Positions 8,779 to 18,274 of a DNA stretch of 64,000 nucleotides are shown piece by piece. Location of the stretch: assembly GCA_024743275.1 (NCBI GenBank), contig JANSWW010000006.1, positions 213,078-277,077 of the forward strand, read 5' to 3'. The stretch's first letter is position 1. The number at the start of each line of letters is the position of its first letter. The DNA comes from Alphaproteobacteria bacterium (lineage in GTDB: Bacteria; Pseudomonadota; Alphaproteobacteria; JANSWW01). The notes beneath the pieces were generated by a model. It was not told where the DNA came from, did not search any database, and worked only from the letters and a program-made list of their open reading frames with translations. A program made the translations under genes and the position numbers.

Positions 8779-9646
8779 GGCGTTGTGGAGGGCATTGGTG
8801 GCCGCGACCGTCATGACGGCCGTCGTGGGCTGCGGTGCGCCTTTGCCCGTCTTTGAACGAGGTTCGGTCACCCCGGCGGTCGATGCCCTGGTGCAGACCG
8901 CCGGCGAAGGCGTACGGGTCGAGGTGCCCAGCGGGCTCTCGGACCGGGCCGCCACCGCGCTTGCCGAGGATGTCGCGGAGGCCTTGCGGGGCCGGGGCGT
9001 GCCGGCGGCGGTCGCGGCGGGCAATCGGCTCTCCAGCCGGCTCGCGGCCAAGGGCCGGGAGACGGGCGACGGCCCCGACGTCATCGTCGACCTGATCTGG
9101 ACGCTCACGGACGCGCGCGGCGAGGCGATCGCCAGCCGGACCGACGCCTGGCGGGTGCCCGCAAGGGAATGGCGGGAAGACGGGGACAGCCTGATCGCCG
9201 GCATCGCGGCCGAGACCGCCAAAACATTCGCCGACAGAATCGTCGGCACCGACGAGGCGCGGCCCCTCGTCGTCGGGCTCGGCCCGGTCGACGGTGTCGA
9301 GCAGGCCGGGGAAACAGCCCTGTTGATGGCCCTCCGCCGGGGACTGCTGGCCCAATCCATCGCCGTGTCCGTCGATCCGGCCGAGATCACCGCCCAGGTC
9401 ACCGGGGAGATCGACGTTATCCCGATCGATCAGACCCGGGAACTGGTCCGGATCGATTGGATCGTCAGCACCGCGGACGGCCGGGAACTCGGCCGTCTCG
9501 GCCAGGAAACCCCAGTGAAACCGGGCGTGCTGGAAGCGAATTGGAGCGAATCGGCCTATTTCATCGCCCAGGGGGTGCTCCCGGACCTCATAGGTGTCAT
9601 TCGCAAAAGCAACCCCCGCTCAGTTTACACCGGCGCGGGCGATTGA
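8765..9646 (+). CDS. Putative lipoprotein of unknown function
   Basis: A protein of 293 residues. A signal peptide ending in the lipobox VVGC (cleavage before Cys24, followed by GAPLPVF) marks it as a lipoprotein. The rest is a soluble alpha/beta domain with the segments [25 protein letters not shown] and [27 protein letters not shown]. These suggest two similar modules, but I recognise no family. GTG at 8765 is the earliest start and gives a normal positively charged n-region ([10 protein letters not shown]). TTG at 8783 is an alternative. It lies at the end of the lgt-pgeF-M24 run, upstream of prs. Confidence 0.72.
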   Translation: MSSSRALWRALVAATVMTAVVGCGAPLPVFERGSVTPAVDALVQTAGEGVRVEVPSGLSDRAATALAEDVAEALRGRGVPAAVAAGNRLSSRLAAKGRETGDGPDVIVDLIWTLTDARGEAIASRTDAWRVPAREWREDGDSLIAGIAAETAKTFADRIVGTDEARPLVVGLGPVDGVEQAGETALLMALRRGLLAQSIAVSVDPAEITAQVTGEIDVIPIDQTRELVRIDWIVSTADGRELGRLGQETPVKPGVLEANWSESAYFIAQGVLPDLIGVIRKSNPRSVYTGAGD

Positions 9647-9728
9647 TAGGTTCCGGCGGCTTTTCGGAGGGGGCGCGGCCCCGCGGCCCTCTCACGTCCG
9701 GTTTCGGACCCTCTTTTGGTGGCGATGC

Positions 9729-10664
9729 ATGAAAATTCTGACTGGCAACAGTAACCGGGCGCTCTCCGAAGCGGTCTGCGCCTATCTCAAACTCCCCTTG
9801 GTCAAAGCGAGTGTGAAACGGTTCTCGGACATGGAAGTGTTCGTCGAGATCCAGGAGAACATTCGCGGCGAGGACGTCTTCGTTGTCCAGTCGACCAGCT
9901 ATCCGGCGAACGACCATTTAATGGAGCTGCTGGTCGCGATCGACGCCCTGAAACGGGCCTCGGCGCGCCGCATCACCGCGGTCATCCCCTATTTCGGCTA
10001 TGCCCGGCAGGATCGGAAGTCGGGTCCGCGGACGCCGATCTCGGCCAAGCTGGTCGCCAATCTGATCACCACCGCGGGGGCCGACCGGGTGCTGACCATC
10101 GACCTGCACGCCGGCCAGATCCAAGGCTTCTTCGACATTCCGACGGACAACCTGTTCGCCGCCCCGGTCTTCGCCCGCGATATCGAGGAGCGCTACGGTA
10201 AGAAGGACAAGCTGGTCGCCGTCTCCCCGGATGTCGGCGGCGTGGTCCGGGCACGGGCCATCGCCAAACGGCTCGGCGCCGATCTCGCCATCATCGACAA
10301 GCGCCGCGAACGGGCCGGCATGTCGGAAGTCATGAATGTGATCGGTGAGGTCGACGGCCGCCCCTGCATCCTGATCGACGATATCGTCGATTCCGGCGGC
10401 ACGCTCTGCAACGCCTCCGACGCACTGCTGGAAAAGGGCGCGACCGCGGTCGACGCCTATGTGACCCATGGCGTGCTGTCCGGCGGCGCGGTCGCCCGCA
10501 TCACCTCCTCCTCGCTGCGCTCGCTCGTAATCACAGACTCGATCCAGGCGACCGAGGCGGTGCGCGTCGCCCCGAACATCCGGCAGCTCTCCATCGCCGA
10601 ACTGATGGGCAAGGCGATCCAGAGCATCTCCGAGGAGCGCTCGGTCTCGAGCCTGTTCAACTGA
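9729..10664 (+). CDS. prs: Ribose-phosphate pyrophosphokinase
   Basis: A protein of 311 residues (normal family length) that makes PRPP from ribose 5-phosphate and ATP for nucleotide, His and Trp synthesis. Visible motifs are the [16 protein letters not shown] start, [19 protein letters not shown], the flexible-loop region [17 protein letters not shown] and the PRPP-binding loop [16 protein letters not shown]. The ATG at 9729 is chosen because the family begins there. The frame is open upstream but that part is unconserved. It is the first gene of a block with rplY and pth. Confidence 0.96.
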   Translation: MKILTGNSNRALSEAVCAYLKLPLVKASVKRFSDMEVFVEIQENIRGEDVFVVQSTSYPANDHLMELLVAIDALKRASARRITAVIPYFGYARQDRKSGPRTPISAKLVANLITTAGADRVLTIDLHAGQIQGFFDIPTDNLFAAPVFARDIEERYGKKDKLVAVSPDVGGVVRARAIAKRLGADLAIIDKRRERAGMSEVMNVIGEVDGRPCILIDDIVDSGGTLCNASDALLEKGATAVDAYVTHGVLSGGAVARITSSSLRSLVITDSIQATEAVRVAPNIRQLSIAELMGKAIQSISEERSVSSLFN

Positions 10665-10823
10665 CCTGGCCCAAACCCGCGGAATAGCGGGCGCGGTCTG
10701 CGCAAATCGGCGGTGGTGTTTTCCCCCGGTTTGGTGTAAGCACCCGGACTTCGCACGGAAGCGGCACCCCTGGAGGCCGATCCGTGGAGGATATCTTTTG
10801 TCTTATGACCAAGGGAGCCAACG

Positions 10824-11471
10824 ATGGCCGAATTCGAAACCATTTCCGCGGAAATCCGCGAACGGGCCGGTAAGGGGGCCGCCCGCGCCGCACGTCGTGC
10901 AGGCCGGGTGCCAGCCGTGATCTATGGGGACAACAAGGACCCCGTGATCGTGACCGTCGATCGCCGTGATGTCATCAAGCAGCTGCAGCGCGGCGGCATT
11001 CAGACCCGTCTCTTCGACGTGAAGACCGATCAGGGCACGCACCGGACGCTGATCCGCGACGTGCACTTCGACCCGGTGACCGACCAGCCGATCCACATGG
11101 ACTTCCTGCGCGTGACCCGCCGCACGGTGCTCAATGTGGAAGTGCCCGTGACCTTCCTGAACGAAGACAAGTGTGAGGGCCTCACCCAGGGCGGCATGCT
11201 CCAGATCGTCCGGAACACGGTCGAGTTGACCTGCCCGGCGGTCGACATTCCGGATCACCTGGAAATCGATCTGACGCCGTTCAATCTCGGCGACAGCATC
11301 CATTTCAGCGCGGTGAGCAATGTTCCGGAGGGCATCACCGCGGTGATCGACGACCGCGACTTCACCATCGCCACCATCATCGCGCCGCGCGGGCTGTTGT
11401 CCGCCGCCAGCGAAGAAGAAGGCGAAACGGAAGGCGGGGAAGCCGCTGCCGACGAGGGCGGCGAGTCCTAA
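10824..11471 (+). CDS. rplY: 50S ribosomal protein L25/general stress protein Ctc
   Basis: A protein of 215 residues, the long Ctc/TL5 form: an N-terminal L25 domain (about 1-95) that binds 5S rRNA, with RKGAARAARRAGRVPAVIYG and IHMDFLRV segments, and a C-terminal TL5 beta domain (about 100-190). An acidic Glu/Gly/Ala-rich tail follows. The start is the ATG after CAAGGGAGCCAACG. A 159 bp gap after prs suggests its own promoter. Pth follows after 47 bp. The rplY-pth pairing is common in Alphaproteobacteria. Confidence 0.95.
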   Translation: MAEFETISAEIRERAGKGAARAARRAGRVPAVIYGDNKDPVIVTVDRRDVIKQLQRGGIQTRLFDVKTDQGTHRTLIRDVHFDPVTDQPIHMDFLRVTRRTVLNVEVPVTFLNEDKCEGLTQGGMLQIVRNTVELTCPAVDIPDHLEIDLTPFNLGDSIHFSAVSNVPEGITAVIDDRDFTIATIIAPRGLLSAASEEEGETEGGEAAADEGGES

Positions 11472-11475
11472 TCGC

Positions 11476-11499
11476 CCCCAACCGTTCCTTTGGGGTTTT
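11476..11499 (+). terminator. Weak intrinsic terminator or attenuator between rplY and pth
   Basis: The arms CCCCAA and TTGGGG are separated by eight bases and followed by TTTTC. With only six base pairs and four T residues it probably lowers rather than stops transcription into pth, which begins 20 bp downstream. Confidence 0.5.
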
Positions 11500-11518
11500 C
11501 GGATAAAGGAGACGCAGC

Positions 11519-12220
11519 ATGCTGATCCTGGCCGGCCTCGGCAATCCGGGCCCCAAATATGCCGGACACCGGCATAATATCGGCTTTATGGCGGCTGACG
11601 AAATCGCCCGCCGCCATAACCTTTCCCCCTGGCGCAAACGGTTCCAGGCCGAAGCCGCCGAGGGACAGATCGCGGGCCTCAAGGTCCTCGTTCTCAAGCC
11701 CCAGACCTATATGAACGAGAGCGGCAAGTCGGTCGCCGAGGCGGCCCGCTTCTACAAGGTGCCGCTGAAGGATGTGTTCGTCCTCTATGACGAGCTCGAC
11801 CTCAAGCCCGGCAAGGTTCGGGTGAAATGGGGCGGCGGCAATGGCGGGCACAACGGCATCCGGTCCATCGAGGCCCATCTCGGCAAGGACTTCGCCCGGG
11901 TAAGGCTCGGCATCGGCCATCCCGGCGACAAGGAGAAGGTTCTGGGCCATGTGCTCGGCGACTTCTCCAAGACGGACGGAAAATGGTTGCCGCTGCTGCT
12001 GGACGCGGTCGCCGACCATGCGGGCGACCTGATCTCCGGCGAAGGGAACCGCTTCATGACGGCGGTGACCAACGCGGTCTTCCCACCTGCCCCGAAAGCC
12101 CCTAAAGCGCCCAAACCGGCACCGAAGGCCGAACCGCATTTCTCGACGGAGAAACCGACATCGGACGGCGACGGCACCGACGAGTCGCCTTTCGCGATCC
12201 TGCGAAAGCTCAAGGACTGA
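11519..12220 (+). CDS. pth: Peptidyl-tRNA hydrolase
   Basis: A protein of 233 residues that releases tRNA from peptidyl-tRNAs dropped by the ribosome. The catalytic His19 is in [12 protein letters not shown]. Substrate-binding YMNESG and [10 protein letters not shown] are present, as is the Asp in YDELDL. The core ends near residue 185. A Pro/Ala/Lys-rich linker ([12 protein letters not shown]) and a 20-residue tail ending FAILRKLKD follow, an extension often seen in alphaproteobacterial Pth. The start is ATG with AAAGGAGACGC upstream. In many relatives ychF is the next gene; here two unrelated genes intervene. Confidence 0.95.
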   Translation: MLILAGLGNPGPKYAGHRHNIGFMAADEIARRHNLSPWRKRFQAEAAEGQIAGLKVLVLKPQTYMNESGKSVAEAARFYKVPLKDVFVLYDELDLKPGKVRVKWGGGNGGHNGIRSIEAHLGKDFARVRLGIGHPGDKEKVLGHVLGDFSKTDGKWLPLLLDAVADHAGDLISGEGNRFMTAVTNAVFPPAPKAPKAPKPAPKAEPHFSTEKPTSDGDGTDESPFAILRKLKD

Positions 12221-12293
12221 GGCCAGTCCTCCGTCTTATCTCCCGCTCCCGACTTCCTCGAAATCCGAAAGCGCGCGACGATTCCGGCCGCTC

Positions 12294-12370
12294 CCCTGTT
12301 GAACGGGCGGGCATGTAGTGCAATCGTTAACGATCACAGGGAAGCAAATGGGATAAATTCCTCAACAGGG
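12294..12370 (+). promoter_or_regulatory. 5' leader with long-range inverted repeat and a 12 bp palindrome
   Basis: CCCTGTTGA (12294-12302) and TCAACAGGG (12362-12370) are perfect 9 bp complements. The right arm includes part of the AGGGAGA ribosome-binding sequence of the solute-binding protein gene. Between them lies the palindrome ATCGTTAACGAT (12323-12334), possibly an operator. If transcribed, the long hairpin would mask the ribosome-binding site. No experimental basis; inferred from the sequence only. Confidence 0.35.
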
Positions 12371-12380
12371 AGACGATAAG

Positions 12381-14033
12381 ATGGTCAAGAAAAGCAGAGG
12401 TGACATCGAGTATAGCGATTTGTCATGGGCCGAGCAGTCGAGGCTTCGTCATGCTCTATCACATGGCGCCAGCCGCCGCGATGCGATCAAGATGATGACG
12501 GCGGCGGGAGTTTCTTTTGCCGCCGCGGGAACCATTGTGACGAGCGCGAACAAGGTCTTGGCGGCGACTCCGAAGAAAGGCGGCCGGTTGCGGGTCGGTC
12601 TCACGGGTGGGGCGACCTCCGATGTGTTGGATCCGGGCAAGATTCTGGATCTCTACATGATCCATCTGCAGTTCGGACAACTGCGCAACAATCTCACCGA
12701 GGTCGGTCCGGACGGCCAGTTGGTGCCGGAACTGGCGGAAAGTTGGGAAGGCAGCAAGGACGCCAAGACCTGGACCTTCAAGATCCGCGAAGGGGTCGAG
12801 TTCCACAACGGCAAGACCTTGGACGCCGACGACGTGGTCGCCAATCTTCATCACCACACCAATGAGAACTCCTCCTCCGCCGCCTCTGGGCTGTTGAGCG
12901 GAATCGAGTCCTTCAAGGCGGACGGCAAAAGCCATGTGGTCGTCCAACTCAAGGGCGGGGATGCGGACTTCCCCTTCCTTCTGAGCGACTATCACCTCTG
13001 CATCGTGCCGACCGACGCCGACGGCAATGTGGAGTACGAATCGGGGATCGGCACCGGCGGCTACATGTTGGTCGAGCACGAAGCCGGCGTCCGCTCGTTT
13101 ACCCGCCGCAACCCGAACTACTGGAAGGAGGGCCGGGCCTTCTTCGACGAGGTCGAGAGCCTGCAGATCGCCGATACCAATGCGCGGATCACCGCGCTGC
13201 GGACCGACGAGATCGATTGCATGGCCAAGGTCGACGTGAAAACCATCGACCTGTTGAAGCGCGTTCCCAATGTGGTGGTCCACTCGGTCACCGGGAACAA
13301 GCAGATCACGCTGCCGATGCGGACCGACACGCCGCCCTTCGACAACAACGATGTGCGCACGGCGGTCAAATACATCGTCGACCGCAAGCAATGGCTCGAC
13401 ACGATCCTTCGGGGCTATGGCGAGCTCGGCAACGACAATCCCATCGGCCCGGCCAACATCTACCGCGCCACCGAGGAGGAGCTGCCGCAGCGGGAATACG
13501 ATCCGGAGAAGGCCAAGTTCCATCTCAAGAAGGCCGGGCTCAGCAGTCTGTCGATCCAGTTCCACGCGGCCGAGACCGGCTTCAACGGCGCGGTCGACGC
13601 CGCCCAGTTGATGCGGGAGACCGGCAAGGCGGCCGGCATCGACATAGAGGTCGTCCGCGAACCCAATGACGGCTACTGGTCCGATGTCTGGATGAAGAAA
13701 CCGTTCGTCGCCTGTTACTGGTCGGGTCGACCGACCGAGAACATGATGTTCTCCACGGTCTACAAGGACGACGCGGCCTGGAACGACACCTTCTGGCAGC
13801 ACGAGCGGTTCAACGAGCTGCTGTTGATGGGCCGGGCGGAGACCGATCCGGCGGTCCGCCGCGAGATCTATGTGGAAATGCAGCAGATCGTCCACACCGA
13901 TGGCGGGGTCCTGCTGCCGCTCTTCCCGAGCGACGTCATGGCCTATAGCGACAAGATGGGCGTGCCGGAGCAGGTCGGGAACAATTGGGAGCTCGACGGC
14001 GCGAAGAACGCCGAACGGTGGTGGTTCTCTTAA
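12381..14033 (+). CDS. Tat-exported ABC transporter substrate-binding protein, family 5
   Basis: A protein of 550 residues. A long n-region precedes the twin-arginine motif SRRDAIKMM (about residues 31-39), then a hydrophobic stretch to VLAA near residue 60, so export is probably by Tat in folded form. The mature part matches SBP_bac_5 (dipeptide/oligopeptide/nickel type): LAESWEGSKDAKTWTFKIREGVEFHNGK is the classic segment, with VKYIVDRKQWLDTILRGYG and a Trp-rich C-terminus. No permease or ATPase gene is nearby, so it is an orphan here. The ligand is probably a peptide or similar small compound. It sits inside the pth-ychF interval and ends at a strong terminator. Confidence 0.88.
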   Translation: MVKKSRGDIEYSDLSWAEQSRLRHALSHGASRRDAIKMMTAAGVSFAAAGTIVTSANKVLAATPKKGGRLRVGLTGGATSDVLDPGKILDLYMIHLQFGQLRNNLTEVGPDGQLVPELAESWEGSKDAKTWTFKIREGVEFHNGKTLDADDVVANLHHHTNENSSSAASGLLSGIESFKADGKSHVVVQLKGGDADFPFLLSDYHLCIVPTDADGNVEYESGIGTGGYMLVEHEAGVRSFTRRNPNYWKEGRAFFDEVESLQIADTNARITALRTDEIDCMAKVDVKTIDLLKRVPNVVVHSVTGNKQITLPMRTDTPPFDNNDVRTAVKYIVDRKQWLDTILRGYGELGNDNPIGPANIYRATEEELPQREYDPEKAKFHLKKAGLSSLSIQFHAAETGFNGAVDAAQLMRETGKAAGIDIEVVREPNDGYWSDVWMKKPFVACYWSGRPTENMMFSTVYKDDAAWNDTFWQHERFNELLLMGRAETDPAVRREIYVEMQQIVHTDGGVLLPLFPSDVMAYSDKMGVPEQVGNNWELDGAKNAERWWFS

Positions 14034-14059
14034 CCCCTCCTTTCAATCCTGTCCGAGTG

Positions 14060-14097
14060 CGGCGGCGGAGCGATCCGCCGCCGTTTCTCGTTTTTCT
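14060..14097 (+). terminator. Strong rho-independent terminator after the solute-binding protein gene
   Basis: A perfect 10 bp stem CGGCGGCGGA / TCCGCCGCCG closes a GCGA tetraloop and is followed by TTTCTCGTTTTTC. It lies 27 bp after the stop codon and before the convergent alcohol dehydrogenase gene. Confidence 0.9.
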
Positions 14098-14122
14098 TCG
14101 CGGAGCGGGCCGGGAAGCGCCC

Positions 14123-15358
14123 TCAGCGCGCCTTGACGATCGCCTGGTCGACCAGCGCCCGGATCTGGTCCACGCTCGCCGGTCGGGGGTTTGTACCGGC
14201 GGCACTGTCCTGGATCGCCTTTTCCGCGATGCGCTCCGCACAATCCGGCGGCACACCGATCTCGGCCAGGGATTTCGGAATCCCGATCTCGTCGAGAATG
14301 CGTTCGACCTCGGCGATGAGGGCGTCCGCCGACTTGTCCGCCAGCCCCATGGCGTCGGCCATGCGCCGCACCTTTTCCGCCTGCCCCTCTTGCCCTTGCA
14401 GGTTGAAGCGCAGCACGACCGGGAGCACGATCGCATTGGTCAGCCCGTGCTGGGTGTTGTACTCGGCCCCGACCATGTGGGAAATCGCATGGACCAGCCC
14501 GAGACCCTTCAGGAAGGCGACACCGGCCAGGCACGACCCGGCCAGCATGCCGCCGCGCGCGGCCCGGTTCCCGGGCTCCTCCACGACCGTTGGCAGCCAT
14601 GTCGCGACCAGGGAAAGGCCCTCCAACGCAAGGCCGTCGCAAAACGGATGGAAGCCCGGCACCAGATAGGCCTCGATGGCATGGGTCATCGCGTCGGCCC
14701 CGGTCCACGCGGTCAGCGGGACCGGAAGACCGAGAGTCAGGTCGGGATCGAGCAGAGCGAGCGCGGGTTTGAGATCCGGATGCCAGATACAGAATTTCAT
14801 GCCCTTGGCGACGGCGGTGACCATGGCCGTGCTTTCCGTCTCGGCCCCGGTTCCCGCCGTCGTCGGGATTGTGATCAGCTTCGGAAAGGGGGCCGCGACC
14901 TCCGGCACCGGCTGTTCGAATTCGAACGCCCAGAGGTCGACACCATTGGCCGCCGTGAGACAAACGGCCTTCCCGCCGTCCATGGCGCTGCCGCCGCCGA
15001 TGGCGATGACCGCATCGTGCCCGCCAGCCCGGAAGAGCGCCCTGCCCGCGCCGATCTCGTCGTCGCGCGGGTTGGGCGAGATGTCGGCGAACAACCCGGA
15101 ACCGACGCCGGCCTCTGACAAATGGTCCCGCAGACGGTCGAGAAAGGGCAGGTCGCGGCTGCCGCGGTCGGTAACGATCAGCGGATTGGCGATCCCCAAT
15201 CCCCGGCAGCGGGCGCCGATCTCCGCCAGCCGTCCCGGGCCATAGGCGATATCGACGGGAAAGCTCCAGTCCTGAGGGGCGAGGATTTCCGGGTCGCGAT
15301 CGGGTTGCGTCATGGGGACCACTTCGATTGTAGGAGATAGGGCGGAAGAAGCATCCAT
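14123..15358 (-). CDS. Iron-containing (group III) alcohol dehydrogenase
   Basis: A protein of 411 residues. The NAD-binding GGGSAMDGGKA, TAGTGAETES, and the metal site TGADAMTHAIEAYL plus HAISHMVGAEYNTQHGLTNA supply the Asp and three His ligands of the Fe-ADH family. The second of two adjacent ATG codons (15358) is best spaced from GGAGGAGG. An internal Met 15 codons later (MTQPDRD) has no ribosome-binding site. The substrate is not predictable; family members reduce or oxidise simple alcohols, aldehydes or hydroxy acids. It is divergent from ychF and convergent with the orphan solute-binding protein. Confidence 0.92.
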   Translation of the reverse strand: MDASSALSPTIEVVPMTQPDRDPEILAPQDWSFPVDIAYGPGRLAEIGARCRGLGIANPLIVTDRGSRDLPFLDRLRDHLSEAGVGSGLFADISPNPRDDEIGAGRALFRAGGHDAVIAIGGGSAMDGGKAVCLTAANGVDLWAFEFEQPVPEVAAPFPKLITIPTTAGTGAETESTAMVTAVAKGMKFCIWHPDLKPALALLDPDLTLGLPVPLTAWTGADAMTHAIEAYLVPGFHPFCDGLALEGLSLVATWLPTVVEEPGNRAARGGMLAGSCLAGVAFLKGLGLVHAISHMVGAEYNTQHGLTNAIVLPVVLRFNLQGQEGQAEKVRRMADAMGLADKSADALIAEVERILDEIGIPKSLAEIGVPPDCAERIAEKAIQDSAAGTNPRPASVDQIRALVDQAIVKAR

Positions 15359-15479
15359 CATCCTCCTCCGGATAAAGCACCCTTGGCAAGCAACCCCGCC
15401 CCTTCCCGAAACGGCGTTTTTCGTCTATCCCCCTCGGCCAACACCTCCCTCCCCCAGATCGCACCAACGAGAGCATTCC

Positions 15480-16577
15480 ATGGGTTTCAACTGCGGTATC
15501 GTCGGCCTGCCCAATGTCGGCAAGTCCACCCTCTTTAACGCGCTGACCTCGACCCAGGCGGCGGAAGCGGCGAATTACCCCTTCTGCACCATCGAGCCGA
15601 ACACGGGCCGGGTCAGCGTGCCCGATCCGCGCCTCGACAAGGCGGCGGAACTCGCCAAATCCGCGAAGGTGATCCCGACCCAGCTCGAATTCGTCGACAT
15701 CGCCGGTCTGGTGCGCGGCGCCAGCAAGGGCGAGGGCCTCGGCAACCAATTCCTCGCCAACATTCGCGAGGTCGACGCCATCGTTCACGTGCTTCGCTGC
15801 TTCGAAGACGACGACATCACCCATGTGGAGGGCGGTGTCGATCCGCTGCGGGATGCCGACGTGATCGAGACGGAGTTGATGCTGGCCGATCTCGAAAGCC
15901 TGCAGAAGCGGCAGGTCAATCTCGGGAAGAAGGCCAAGGGCGGCGACAAGGAGGCGAAGGCCCAGCTCGAGATCATCGAGCCGATCCTGGCGGCGCTGGA
16001 GGACGGCAAGGCGGCCCGCACCGTCGAGTTCGACCCGACCCGCATGAAGGAGGTCAAGGCCCTCCAACTCCTGACCACCAAGCCGATCCTCTATCTCTGC
16101 AATGTGGAGGAGGAGGCGGCGGCCACCGGCAACGCGTATTCCGCAAAGGTCGCCGAGAAGGCGAAGGCGGAAGGGGCCGCATGTGTCGTCATCTCCGCCG
16201 CCATCGAGGCCGAGGTCGCCCAGCTCGACGCCGAAGAGAAGGCAGAATATCTCGACTCCATGGGCCTTGAGGAGCCGGGCCTGACCCGTCTGATCCGGGC
16301 GGGCTATGAACTTTTGGATCTTTTGACCTTCTTCACGGTCGGCCCCAAGGAGGCCCGCGCCTGGACCGTCCGCAACGGTGCCAAAGCCCCGGAGGCGGCG
16401 GGCGCCATCCACACGGACTTCGAACGGGGCTTCATCCGGGCCGAGACGATCTCCTATGACGACTTCATCGCCTGCGGCGGCGAGGCCGGCGCCAAGGAAG
16501 CCGGCAAGATGCGGGTCGAGGGCTCCAATTACGACGTCAAGGACGGGGACATCTTCCATTTCCGCTTCAACGTCTGA
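15480..16577 (+). CDS. ychF: Redox-regulated ATPase YchF (Obg family)
   Basis: A protein of 365 residues. The P-loop GLPNVGKST is at 9-17. The usual NKxD is replaced by CNVEEE, the change that gives YchF/OLA1 its ATP preference. A coiled-coil insertion and a C-terminal TGS domain (FFTVGPKEARAWTV onward) are present, and the protein ends KDGDIFHFRFNV as is typical. It binds ribosomes and modulates translation and the oxidative stress response. ATG at 15480 matches the conserved MGFNCGIVGLPN start; the frame is open upstream but unconserved. Confidence 0.96.
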   Translation: MGFNCGIVGLPNVGKSTLFNALTSTQAAEAANYPFCTIEPNTGRVSVPDPRLDKAAELAKSAKVIPTQLEFVDIAGLVRGASKGEGLGNQFLANIREVDAIVHVLRCFEDDDITHVEGGVDPLRDADVIETELMLADLESLQKRQVNLGKKAKGGDKEAKAQLEIIEPILAALEDGKAARTVEFDPTRMKEVKALQLLTTKPILYLCNVEEEAAATGNAYSAKVAEKAKAEGAACVVISAAIEAEVAQLDAEEKAEYLDSMGLEEPGLTRLIRAGYELLDLLTFFTVGPKEARAWTVRNGAKAPEAAGAIHTDFERGFIRAETISYDDFIACGGEAGAKEAGKMRVEGSNYDVKDGDIFHFRFNV

Positions 16578-16584
16578 CGCCTCC

Positions 16585-16620
16585 TCACCCCGGCTCTCTC
16601 CCCTAGCGGAGAGAGGGGCG
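16585..16620. repeat. Dispersed palindromic intergenic repeat, copy 1
   Basis: CTCACCCCGG followed by CTCTCTCC - 6 bases - GGAGAGAG. The same layout (CTCACCCC, a spacer, then a CTCTCC/GGAGAG palindrome) recurs at 63818-63857. It may also act as a terminator for ychF, although no T tract follows on the plus strand. Confidence 0.6.
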
Positions 16621-16704
16621 CCTTGATTTGGCACCGCCGCTTGACCATTGACCGTCCGGGGCGTTGGCCCGCATAACCGGGACACCGAAACAGGGAGGAA
16701 AATC

Positions 16705-17376
16705 ATGGCTCAAGGCGCTTGGATGGAGCTTTTCGCCAGCGACGGTCACAAATTCGACGCCTATATCCGGGGGCCCGGCGACCGGCCGAAGGGCGGCCTC
16801 GTCGTCATTCAGGAAATCTTCGGCGTCAACGAGCATATCCAAGACGTCTGCGAAGGCTTCGCGGCCGATGGGTTCTTCTGTGTCGCCCCGCAAATGTTCG
16901 ACCGGGTCGAGCGCAAGGTGAACCTTGGCTATGACGCGGACGGCATCGAGAAGGGCAAGGCGCTCAAGGCACAGATCAAGACCGAGGACGCGCTGCTCGA
17001 CCTCAAGGCGGCTCTGGACGTCGCCCAGTCGGCCGGCAAGGTGGCCACCATCGGCTATTGCTGGGGCGGCTTCCTGTCCATGGCCGCGGCCCAGCATCTG
17101 CCGCTGGCGGGCGCCGTGGTCTATTACGGCGGCGGCATTCCGACCCTGGGTGACGACCCCATCCAATGCCCGGTGCTCGGCCATTTCGGCGAGCTGGACA
17201 AGGGCATCCCCATGGACCAGGTGGCGGAGATCAGGAAGCTGCACCCGACCGCCGAGATCCATGCCTATCCGGCCGATCACGGCTTCAACTGCGACCGGCG
17301 CGGCAGCTACGAGGCGACCAGCGCCAAGATCGCCCGGGAACGCAGCATCGACTTCCTGGACCGAATGCTCGGTTAA
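16705..17376 (+). CDS. Dienelactone hydrolase family protein
   Basis: A protein of 223 residues with an alpha/beta hydrolase fold. The catalytic Cys is in GYCWGG, the Asp in GELDKGIP and the His in ADHGFNCD. The Glu in VIQEIFGVN matches the residue that activates the Cys in dienelactone hydrolase. The start at 16705 has GGAGGAAAATC upstream and gives MAQGAWMELFASDG. A true carboxymethylenebutenolidase role (chlorocatechol pathway) is unproven. No catabolic genes flank it, so a general esterase role is likely. Confidence 0.88.
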   Translation: MAQGAWMELFASDGHKFDAYIRGPGDRPKGGLVVIQEIFGVNEHIQDVCEGFAADGFFCVAPQMFDRVERKVNLGYDADGIEKGKALKAQIKTEDALLDLKAALDVAQSAGKVATIGYCWGGFLSMAAAQHLPLAGAVVYYGGGIPTLGDDPIQCPVLGHFGELDKGIPMDQVAEIRKLHPTAEIHAYPADHGFNCDRRGSYEATSAKIARERSIDFLDRMLG

Positions 17377-17388
17377 GGGGACGCCGGG

Positions 17389-18246
17389 TCAGAGGACCCG
17401 GCCGGCCACCGTCTTCAGCTTTTCGACGACCGCGGGATCGCGCTTGTCCTGATGCGTGATGAGCGCGAAGTCGAGCGCGCGGTCACATCCCTTTTGGCAG
17501 GCGTCTGGATGATCCGCCACCTTCGGGGCGACCGCCTTGACCAGCGCCTTCGCGTGATCGGCGTTTTCGAGCAGCGTCTTGATCACCTGCTCGACCGTGA
17601 CGTTGTCATGATCCGGGTGCCAACAGTCGTAGTCGGTCACCATGGCGACGGTCGCGTAGCAGATCTCCGCCTCGCGGGCGAGTTTCGCCTCCGGCATATT
17701 CGTCATGCCGATCACATCGCAGCCCCATTGGCGATAGAGATTGCTCTCCGCCAGGGTGGAGAACTGCGGGCCTTCCATGGTCAGATAGGTACCGCCGTCG
17801 ACCAGATCGATACCGATCTCCGCCGCCGCTTCGCGGACCGCCGCCCCGACCCGCCCGCAGGTTGGGTGGGCGACGCTGACATGGGCGACGCAGCCCTCGC
17901 CGAAAAAGCTCTTTTGGCGGCTGAAGGTGCGGTCGATGAAATTGTCGACGAGCACGAAGGTCCCCGGCTTCAGTTCCTCCTTGAGGCTGCCGACAGCGCT
18001 GACCGACAGGATATCGGTCACCCCGGCCTGCTTCAGCGCATCGATGTTCGCCCGATAGGGCAGAGAGGACGGGCTGTGGACGTGGCCGCGGCCATGCCGG
18101 GGCAGGAACACGATCGGTTGGCCCGCCAGCTCCGCATGCATCAGCGCGTCCGACGGCGTGCCCCAGGGCGTGTCCATCGGCTCCCACCGCACATTCTCCA
18201 GACCTGGCAGATCGTAAACGCCGCTGCCGCCAATCACCCCCAGCAT
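17389..18246 (-). CDS. mtnP: S-methyl-5'-thioadenosine phosphorylase
   Basis: A protein of 285 residues that phosphorolyses methylthioadenosine to adenine and methylthioribose 1-phosphate, the first step of methionine salvage. It starts MLGVIGGSGVYDLPGLE with GAGGGGGAATTC upstream. Family motifs are the phosphate-binding GGSG, RHGRGH, the TMEGPQFST segment and MTNMPEAKLAREAEICYATVAMVTDYDCW, containing the purine-contacting Asp pair. It lies downstream of petABC on the same strand, but a terminator separates them. No other salvage gene is visible in the window. Confidence 0.93.
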   Translation of the reverse strand: MLGVIGGSGVYDLPGLENVRWEPMDTPWGTPSDALMHAELAGQPIVFLPRHGRGHVHSPSSLPYRANIDALKQAGVTDILSVSAVGSLKEELKPGTFVLVDNFIDRTFSRQKSFFGEGCVAHVSVAHPTCGRVGAAVREAAAEIGIDLVDGGTYLTMEGPQFSTLAESNLYRQWGCDVIGMTNMPEAKLAREAEICYATVAMVTDYDCWHPDHDNVTVEQVIKTLLENADHAKALVKAVAPKVADHPDACQKGCDRALDFALITHQDKRDPAVVEKLKTVAGRVL

Positions 18247-18274
18247 GAATTCCCCCTCTCGATTTTTAGAACTT

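Noticed and set aside
14043..16706. A very long antisense ORF across the alcohol dehydrogenase and ychF genes
   Set aside because: It partly mirrors conserved genes in other frames. Long shadow ORFs are expected at this GC content, and its protein is low-complexity Arg/Gly/Asp-rich with no domain.
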